Positions 6,246 to 12,475 of a stretch of 12,475 nt of DNA are shown here, piece after piece. A program made the translations under genes and the position numbers. The notes under the pieces were generated by a model. That model had not been told where the DNA came from, made no database searches, and saw nothing but the letters and a program-made list of their open reading frames with translations. This stretch comes from Bacteroidota bacterium. Its GTDB lineage: Bacteria; Bacteroidota; Ignavibacteria; Ignavibacteriales; Ignavibacteriaceae. The first letter of the stretch is position 1, and each line of letters begins with the position of its first letter. The stretch spans positions 1-12,475 of the forward strand of contig JAJYCM010000049.1 in the NCBI GenBank assembly GCA_021778375.1, given 5' to 3'.

Positions 6246-7529
6246 ATGACTTCAAAATTAAAAATATGGCATTTAATAATTGCGATATGTATTGCTTTGC
6301 TTCTCCTTAATTACGGTTTAGTAATAAAAACCTACTCCTTAATAATAATATACTTGCAAATTCTTCTTGAAAACTATCCAAGGGCAATTTCTCAATTAGG
6401 GTTTTCACTTATCGATTCCTTTGCATCGGCAATTTTGGTAGTTATCATTCCGATTTTTGTTTATCTCTTACGAAAGAGGGTAAAAATATTTTATGTGTCT
6501 TTAAATTTTACTTCAGCGGCTATAATCATTTTGATTTCATTTTTCATTTTTGCACCTTTTGCGGCAAGCAGCAACCCAAACTTTCAACAAAATATCAGCG
6601 AAACAAAATTACTTCCCCCCTTTAGTTCTGTAGAAGTTATTCACTTAAATAAGAATGAGAAGCCGGAACAAAATCTCATTGGCAAATTCTATAATCTAAA
6701 AAAAGAGGTAGTTAAAAACACATTTGATGAAAGTATTATTCTTGCTGATAGTATAGTCTTTTCTAAAGTGGCTACTATTTATCAAAAAGGCAACCAGGTT
6801 ATCTTACCAAAAGATACAATATTACTTTCTTATGGGAAGCCGGTGATTACAAAAAAACTTTTTCTATTCGGAACAGATGAATATGGAAGAGACATATATT
6901 CAAGATTAGTATACGGTGCACGAATTTCTTTATTTGTTGGTTTAGGCTCTGTTACAATTTCTTTGCTTCTTGGTTTATCACTCGGTTTCCTAGCGGGCTA
7001 CCCCGGTGGATTTGTCGACACAATCATTAGCAGAGTGACGGATATGTTCCTTTCATTTCCTGCGATATTTCTTGTAATATTAATTTTAGCATTGTTTGGA
7101 AATTCTCTTTTCACCGTTATTATTGTGCTTGGATTTTCAGGATGGATGAGCTTATTCAAAATTGTTCGAAGCGAAGTTGTTTCACTAAAGCAAAAGGATT
7201 TCTTTATATCCGCAAAAATGTCTGGGCTTTCGGAGTATCGACTCCTGACGAAAGAAGTATTGCCGCTAATTTTGGCTCCCGTCGTTGTCAACCTTGTGTT
7301 TCAATACGGTAGCGTAATTCTTGCTGAGGCAGCGTTAAGCTTTTTAGGATTGGGAACGGGAAGCTCTTACCCGTCGTGGGGCGCAATGATCGAAGCAGGA
7401 CAAAACTATTTAACGGAAGCATGGTGGATGATTCTTCCGCCGGGCTTATGTTTATTTGTAACACTCTACGCTGCCAATAATCTTGGCAAAGAAATAAATT
7501 TAATTTTTAATCCGCGGTTAAAAGGATGA
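6246..7529 (+). CDS. ABC transporter permease, Opp/Dpp type (DppC/OppC-like), enlarged N-terminal half
   Basis: This is the second permease subunit. The C-terminal part (208-427) is typical: FGTDEYGRD (208-216), SRLVYGARISL, and the EAA loop FFISAKMSGLSEYRLLTKEVLP (319-340) with A323 and G327. LSFLGLG (364-370), SYPSWGAMI (374-382) and FNPRLKG (421-427) follow. The N-terminal part is odd. The protein has 427 residues against the usual 270-320. About 80 residues with two extra hydrophobic segments (8-30 and 54-76) precede the normal TM1 (84-105, ending FAPFAAS). After KLLPP (121-125) some 80 polar residues intervene before FGTDEYGRD, where relatives have about ten. This insert should lie outside the membrane, next to the binding protein. 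The frame stays open throughout, so it is not a frameshift artefact. The gene ends in a 4-bp ATGA overlap with the kinase gene. Confidence 0.93.
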   Translation: MTSKLKIWHLIIAICIALLLLNYGLVIKTYSLIIIYLQILLENYPRAISQLGFSLIDSFASAILVVIIPIFVYLLRKRVKIFYVSLNFTSAAIIILISFFIFAPFAASSNPNFQQNISETKLLPPFSSVEVIHLNKNEKPEQNLIGKFYNLKKEVVKNTFDESIILADSIVFSKVATIYQKGNQVILPKDTILLSYGKPVITKKLFLFGTDEYGRDIYSRLVYGARISLFVGLGSVTISLLLGLSLGFLAGYPGGFVDTIISRVTDMFLSFPAIFLVILILALFGNSLFTVIIVLGFSGWMSLFKIVRSEVVSLKQKDFFISAKMSGLSEYRLLTKEVLPLILAPVVVNLVFQYGSVILAEAALSFLGLGTGSSYPSWGAMIEAGQNYLTEAWWMILPPGLCLFVTLYAANNLGKEINLIFNPRLKG

Positions 7530-10500
7530 TTAACGAAAGATATTTGATAAATAAAAAAATTGGCAAAGGGCGCAGCCAGGTTTTTCTTTGTCAGGATACT
7601 GAGTTTCCCGAAATAAACAAAGTAATAAAACTTTTGCCGGTAGATGCCGCCCCTGAAGAGATCACAATTTTTAGGAACGAATTTTTTATCCTCATGAAGC
7701 TAAATCATCCAAACATTATTAAGGCAAACGACTTTGGGACGGTTTTGAAAACAGGTGGCGAACAAGAGATTTCAATCGGCTCAAAATTTCTTATTATGGA
7801 ATATTTTCAAGGTGAAGAGTTAGTCCATTATAAAAACATATCTGATGAATCGGCACTTCGTGAAATTATCAAGCAAGTCAGTTCAGTACTTTATTATCTT
7901 CATCAATCAAATTATGTCTATTATGATTTGAAGCCCGAAAACATATTAGTAAACGAATCTAACGGAAAACCAATTATTAAACTTATCGACCTCGGCTTTG
8001 CACAGCATATTTTGGAGAGCCGTGAAGATATTATAAGAGGCACCCCCGAATATATTGCGCCGGAGATCATAAAAAACGAAAAACATAATCATCGTGTTGA
8101 TTTATATTCTTTGGGAATAATGCTCTACAAAATTGTTTATGGTAAATTCCCATTTAAAGCCAGCAGTGAACTTGAAATATATAAATCGCATCTTGAAATG
8201 GAATATGAATTTCCTCAATCAAAATATTCTGGAGAATTGATTGGCGCAATTAAGAAATTATTACTTAAAAACCCTGAGGAACGCTTTCAAAATTCTCTTC
8301 AATTATTGAGTGCGCTTAATATTAGCATAGATGAGGATCTTAATAAAGATTGGATACCGGCAAAAGTTTTTTCGAACAGAAAAGATGTACTGACAATAAT
8401 AAAAACTTATTTTGCCGACGAAACAAGCGGAGAGGTTTTTACAATTAAGAGTTTTGAAGGCGCCGGTAAAACTGCTCTTCTTGATGAAATATATTTTCAG
8501 AATGAAAATGTAATCCTGATAAAAAACAATAAATCAAAAGCCGGTATTGATTTTATTAAATTAATTTTAAAGGAAATAGTCTTCAACGAATTTGTTTTCG
8601 ATAAACTCTCCGACGAGATACTCGACAGAATATACGGTATATTTATATCTTCGCCACAGGATATCGTTGGTGAGCTCAAAGCAATCTTTACCGCCGTTTC
8701 GACACACAATAATTTTATACTTCTCCTTGATGATTTTAATTCTTATGATGAGTTTACCATTGAAGTATTCAAAAACATAATCCCTATTTTGCAGGTCAAC
8801 AGAATAAAAATAATTCTTACAGAGGCTTCTAATTTCAATTATTTATCGAGCTTTATTTTTAATCTTCGGGAATTAAATTTGAATCCATTTACAGATGTTC
8901 ATCTTGATGAATATTTAAATAAGAGCTTTTATCCGGACTTTCCGATAGACGATTTAAAGAAATTGATTCTGCTTCATGCCGATCTTCTTCCGGGAAGCAT
9001 CGAAAGTTTTATGAGGGATATAATTCTTCTAAAAATAATTCTGTTCACTCCGGACGGCGTAGGAATAAAAACAAAAGCTGATGAAATATCTGTTTTAAAA
9101 AGCTCCCAGGAAGAAATATATAACTTTCGTTTTCAAATGCTGTCTAAATCAGAGAAAGAAATTGCAAAGTTGGTTTCAGCATTTGAAATTACGGTGGATG
9201 AATTAATCATTTCAGAACTTGTTAAAATACCCCCTATTCAAATACCCACACTTATTTCAAGTCTGCAGAATAAAAATATTATTCAGCAGTATAGTAGAAG
9301 CTCCGGAATTATTTTTACATCCGAAGGGTTAAGGAAATTTTTATACTCAAAAATTGATGATCAGAAAAACTATCACAAGCAAATTGCTAAAGAATTAAAT
9401 GAAAGGTTTCCTTCATTTAATCGCACTGAAAATTCCAGACATTATGAATTAGCCGGAGATTATAAGAAAAGCTATGAGATATATAAAGAAGAATTAAGCT
9501 CTGCCGAAAAACTTTCCGCTTACTCTTATCAAAAAAATATTCTTTTGCATCTACTTGAACTGAAGCTTGAAGATTCTGACTTAATAGAAATAAAGCTTCA
9601 GCTTTGTAAAGTTTTATATAAACTGGGTGATTATCAACAATCCTTAAAAGTGTCCGATGAACTCTTGAATAAAAAATTAGATGATGAACTTCAGCAGGAA
9701 TTATTAATTCTTAAAGGTATCAGCCAAATAGGACTTGGCGAAAATGAAGATGGAAGAAATCTTCTAATTTCGCTGATACCCGAAATAAATGATGAATCAA
9801 GAAAACAAACATTACTAGCTGAAATTGCAAGCGCTGAATTTACATTAACGAACTTCGATTCTTCTTTCCAAACTTGTATGCAGGTCGTATCTAATTCCAA
9901 AACAAATGCTGAAGACAAAGGGAAAAGCTATAACCTTTTGGGCCTTATTGCGCTATACAAAAACAATAATTTTAATGAAGCACTAAACTATATACAGCAA
10001 GCACTGGAGGTATACCAACATAAGAACAATCTTTTAAGAGCTGCTATTATGGAAATGAATATGGGCAATATATATAACATGAAGGGTGAACATGAAAAGG
10101 CCGAACAATGCTGGAACAAGTCTTTGGAAATAAATCTTAAAATAGGGAATTTAGAACAGGAAGCAATGCTTTTGCTCAACTTTGGTATTTATAATTATGA
10201 TAAATCTAATTTTGACGAAGCAATTGAATTTTATAAAAAAGCTTCCGTAATTTTTTTAAGCTTAGGAAATAAAAATGGTGAATGTTCTGTATTAATAAAT
10301 TTAGGAGAAATTTTCTTAAAAGTCTGTCAGTATCAGAAAGCATTTGAATCACTTATAAATGCCGAGAATATTTTAACTCTTTTAAGCAGCACATTCTTAG
10401 AATTCGAAAGGTTATTTATTTTATCAAAGTTATATTATGAAATTGGAGATTATAAACAGCTTAATAAAGTTATCGTAAAATTCAAAAAGCTATATGAAGA

Positions 10501-11089
10501 GGGTAATGTAATTGAAAAAAACAAAATACAATTTGATTATCTACTTGAACTTGAAAAGATAAAAAATGATTTATCAAGTGTTGATTTAAATCAGCTACAT
10601 TCTCTACAAATAAAATTCTTAGATCAAATTGATAAAGATAATTATTTTGAAACCACCATTTGGCTTGTTAAATATTTACTTGCTCAAAATAAATTCAGCG
10701 ATGCACTTGCTGAATTATCTACTAAGCAGGTAAATGAATTTTGTACTGAAAATCTTTTATTTTCTGTTGAACGAGAATATATGCTTGGTAAAATATCTGA
10801 GAAGGATCAGCCGCTGCAGTTAAAAACTTCAATTGAATATTATACTTCTGCATTTGAAACAATTAAGGAATTCAATGTAACAGAGTTGACCTGGAAAATT
10901 ATGTTTGAACTCGGAAATTCCTTTTTCCAAAGAGGCAATTTTAGCAAAGCAAAAGAGCATATGTATTATGCAAAGGAGATCATTTTCTATTTTGGCAATA
11001 ATATTAAAAATTCCCGCTTGCGCGATGCTTATTTTAATAAACCGGAACGCAAAGAAGCGCTACAAAAAATTGAAAAACTGGGAAGTTGA
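7526..11089 (+). CDS. Ser/Thr protein kinase - STAND-like ATPase - TPR signalling protein
   Basis: This is a large cytoplasmic protein (1187 aa, no membrane segment) with three parts. The kinase domain (about 1-265) has a Gly loop GKGRSQVF (13-20), ATP-lysine K35, catalytic loop YYDLKPEN (132-139, D134/K136/N139), metal-binding DLG (155-157) and GTPEYIAPE (172-180). The usual HRD is YYD, so it is of non-RD type. The ATPase domain (about 280-620) resembles the AAA/STAND module of PknK and MalT/AfsR-type regulators. Its P-loop is SFEGAGKT (309-316), whose first Gly is replaced by Ser, and Walker B is FILLLDDF (397-404). TPR units follow: about 684-719, four 40-residue units at 797-955, and one near 1121-1157. 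The end, SRLRDAYFNKPERKEAL, resembles the tail of TPR blocks in fused kinase-sigma54-activator proteins. It is coupled to the permease by ATGA, with AAAGG just before the ATG. Substrate and ligand are unknown; the bEBP next door is the natural candidate target. Confidence 0.9.
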   Translation: MINERYLINKKIGKGRSQVFLCQDTEFPEINKVIKLLPVDAAPEEITIFRNEFFILMKLNHPNIIKANDFGTVLKTGGEQEISIGSKFLIMEYFQGEELVHYKNISDESALREIIKQVSSVLYYLHQSNYVYYDLKPENILVNESNGKPIIKLIDLGFAQHILESREDIIRGTPEYIAPEIIKNEKHNHRVDLYSLGIMLYKIVYGKFPFKASSELEIYKSHLEMEYEFPQSKYSGELIGAIKKLLLKNPEERFQNSLQLLSALNISIDEDLNKDWIPAKVFSNRKDVLTIIKTYFADETSGEVFTIKSFEGAGKTALLDEIYFQNENVILIKNNKSKAGIDFIKLILKEIVFNEFVFDKLSDEILDRIYGIFISSPQDIVGELKAIFTAVSTHNNFILLLDDFNSYDEFTIEVFKNIIPILQVNRIKIILTEASNFNYLSSFIFNLRELNLNPFTDVHLDEYLNKSFYPDFPIDDLKKLILLHADLLPGSIESFMRDIILLKIILFTPDGVGIKTKADEISVLKSSQEEIYNFRFQMLSKSEKEIAKLVSAFEITVDELIISELVKIPPIQIPTLISSLQNKNIIQQYSRSSGIIFTSEGLRKFLYSKIDDQKNYHKQIAKELNERFPSFNRTENSRHYELAGDYKKSYEIYKEELSSAEKLSAYSYQKNILLHLLELKLEDSDLIEIKLQLCKVLYKLGDYQQSLKVSDELLNKKLDDELQQELLILKGISQIGLGENEDGRNLLISLIPEINDESRKQTLLAEIASAEFTLTNFDSSFQTCMQVVSNSKTNAEDKGKSYNLLGLIALYKNNNFNEALNYIQQALEVYQHKNNLLRAAIMEMNMGNIYNMKGEHEKAEQCWNKSLEINLKIGNLEQEAMLLLNFGIYNYDKSNFDEAIEFYKKASVIFLSLGNKNGECSVLINLGEIFLKVCQYQKAFESLINAENILTLLSSTFLEFERLFILSKLYYEIGDYKQLNKVIVKFKKLYEEGNVIEKNKIQFDYLLELEKIKNDLSSVDLNQLHSLQIKFLDQIDKDNYFETTIWLVKYLLAQNKFSDALAELSTKQVNEFCTENLLFSVEREYMLGKISEKDQPLQLKTSIEYYTSAFETIKEFNVTELTWKIMFELGNSFFQRGNFSKAKEHMYYAKEIIFYFGNNIKNSRLRDAYFNKPERKEALQKIEKLGS

Positions 11090-11091
11090 CT

Positions 11092-12468
11092 TTGACAACA
11101 AACGAAATAATTACTATTAAAATCTTTTCTGATATCAAAGATATCTCTTCAATTAATTCTTCAGTAAGTCAGCTTGAATTAAAAGACTCTAATATTATTT
11201 CAATTTGTCCGAAGGCTTTTGAAGTCAAACCAAATGAAATTATAATTATTCAAATCGACGATATCGGATCAAAATATTTGAACAAAGTTCTTGAAGAAAA
11301 AGATAATCTTAAGAACAAAATTATTTTTGTAACACAAAACGACAGTGCGCTCCTTGTTAGTTCTTTAGTTAAGCTCGGTTTCGCTGATATTTTTGTCTTT
11401 CCTTACGAGCTCTATAAATTCATTGCATATCTAAATGAAATAATTACTGATCGTGCTTACATGACCCAGGAGGCCGCTGGTTTTTTAAGCAATGATTTTG
11501 AGAATTTTGAAACTTTAATCGGGAATTCTCCGGAGTTCTTAAAAATAATTGAACTAGCAAAAAAGGTTGCTCAGAAAAGTAACGTTAATATCATGATCCT
11601 CGGTGAAACCGGAACCGGCAAAGGTCACATTGCAAAGGCAATTCATAAATTTGGAGAAAACAGTTCATCTCCTTTTGTCGATATAGTTTGTACTGCAATT
11701 CCTGAAAGCTTATTAGAGTCAGAACTCTTTGGTTACGAACCGGGTGCTTTTACAAACGCTCAAAACAGAAAACTTGGTTTGTTTGAAATTGCTGGAAACG
11801 GGACATTATTCCTTGATGAAATCGGAGATTTATCGTTAAATATTCAAACAAAGCTCTTAAGGACAATCGAAAAGAAAGTTATAAGAAGACTCGGAGGCGT
11901 TGATGATATACAGATTAATTCACGTGTTATTTCAGCTACGAATAAAAATTTAGTAGAGTTGATTGAAAATAATTTTTTCCGTAGAGATTTATATCATCGT
12001 CTAAATGTAATTTCTCTGGAACTTCCTCCGCTTCGTAATCGTCCTGAAGATATTTTTTTACTTACTGATCACTTTATCTCTGAATTTAATTCGCAGTTCG
12101 ACAAAAACATTAAAACCATAGAAAGATCAGCGCGGGAATTTATTTCGCATTACCCATGGCCAGGAAATATTCGTGAACTTAGAAATGTGATTGAAAGAGC
12201 AGTCTTGTTGGGCGAAGGCAGTACAATTAAACTAAAAGATTTCTCCAACTTGTTATTTGTCGATTTGGTAAAATCAGGTGTACCCAAAGAAGAAATTAAT
12301 ATGCTGCCACAGTTTATACGGCTTGACTTGAATTATATGAATACAGGACTTAGAAAGATCTCCATAATTTATGCTAAGGAAGTTCTATCGAAAACGAACG
12401 GCAATAAATCACAGGCTGCAAAAATTCTTGGAATTTCCCGTCCAAGATTGGATGCGCTTTTATCTTAG
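11092..12468 (+). CDS. Sigma-54-dependent transcriptional activator (NtrC-type bEBP) with degenerate receiver
   Basis: This protein uses ATP hydrolysis to remodel sigma-54 RNA polymerase at promoters. With TTG 11092 as start it has 458 residues; GGGAAG, 6 nt upstream, favours this over TTG 11086. Residues 1-120 have the strand/helix rhythm of a receiver domain but not its key residues: the beta-1 acidic pair is absent and the beta-5 KP motif is FP (103-104), so it is probably a pseudo-receiver. The AAA+ domain (about 141-380) has Walker A GETGTGKG (171-178) and a sigma-54 loop GAFTNA (218-223) in place of GAFTGA. Walker B is GTLFLDEIGDL (237-247), sensor I is SATN (281-284), followed by FRRDLYHRL (296-304), and WPGNIRELRN (356-365) lies in the lid. 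A Fis-type HTH ends it: NKSQAAKILGISRPRL (438-453). It lies 2 bp after the kinase gene, so co-expression is near certain. Target promoters are not visible here. Confidence 0.95.
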   Translation: MTTNEIITIKIFSDIKDISSINSSVSQLELKDSNIISICPKAFEVKPNEIIIIQIDDIGSKYLNKVLEEKDNLKNKIIFVTQNDSALLVSSLVKLGFADIFVFPYELYKFIAYLNEIITDRAYMTQEAAGFLSNDFENFETLIGNSPEFLKIIELAKKVAQKSNVNIMILGETGTGKGHIAKAIHKFGENSSSPFVDIVCTAIPESLLESELFGYEPGAFTNAQNRKLGLFEIAGNGTLFLDEIGDLSLNIQTKLLRTIEKKVIRRLGGVDDIQINSRVISATNKNLVELIENNFFRRDLYHRLNVISLELPPLRNRPEDIFLLTDHFISEFNSQFDKNIKTIERSAREFISHYPWPGNIRELRNVIERAVLLGEGSTIKLKDFSNLLFVDLVKSGVPKEEINMLPQFIRLDLNYMNTGLRKISIIYAKEVLSKTNGNKSQAAKILGISRPRLDALLS

Positions 12469-12475
12469 TAACTCA

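Noticed and set aside
6998..7291. 97-codon - strand ORF inside the second permease
   Set aside because: It is a shadow frame opposite well-conserved permease sequence (EAA loop region), with no start signal.
7526..11089. Histidine-kinase or phage-defence reading of the large protein
   Set aside because: It has clear Ser/Thr kinase motifs (K35, DLKPEN, DLG, APE) and no H-box or HATPase motifs. The neighbours are a transporter and a bEBP, with no nuclease or other effector domain visible.

Overview
The window is AT-rich DNA. Its genes suggest a bacterium of the Bacteroidota/Chlorobiota side, perhaps an Ignavibacteria-like lineage. The signs are Lys/Ile/Asn-rich proteins, mostly absent or weak Shine-Dalgarno sites, a lipoprotein-anchored solute-binding protein, and a large kinase-ATPase-TPR signalling protein. 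This placement is inferred from style only, because there is no rRNA or marker gene here.

Left part (1-1874): a terminator of an unseen upstream gene, then an O6-alkylguanine-DNA alkyltransferase (ogt) on the + strand. A 54-residue, lysine-rich unknown protein with a strong RBS lies on the - strand and converges with ogt across a shared bidirectional terminator. A gap of about 500 bp follows. It holds a 159-bp element bounded by perfect 19-bp inverted repeats, with four 11-bp tandem repeats inside it, and a possible 30-codon micro-ORF. A ybaK-type Cys-tRNA(Pro) deacylase follows on the - strand.

Right part (1903-12468): a peptide-type (Opp/Dpp) ABC importer tied to a signalling pair. Two ATPase genes run leftwards and overlap each other. 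The lipoprotein binding protein and two permeases run rightwards from a 75-bp divergent intergenic region that carries a perfect 7+7-bp palindrome. The + strand operon continues without a break: the second permease overlaps by 4 bp (ATGA) an 1187-residue Ser/Thr kinase / STAND-like ATPase / TPR protein. Two bases after that gene begins a sigma-54 activator (bEBP) with a degenerate receiver-like N-terminus, a GAFTNA loop and a Fis-type HTH.

Working model (inference): the importer takes up a peptide or similar ligand. The kinase/STAND/TPR protein, translationally coupled to the permease, senses transport state or ligand, and the bEBP turns that into sigma-54-dependent transcription. Some bacteria are known to carry kinase, AAA, TPR and sigma-54-activator modules in one polypeptide, so this may be a two-gene version bolted to a transporter. 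No convincing sigma-54 promoter was seen in the window, so the target genes would lie elsewhere.
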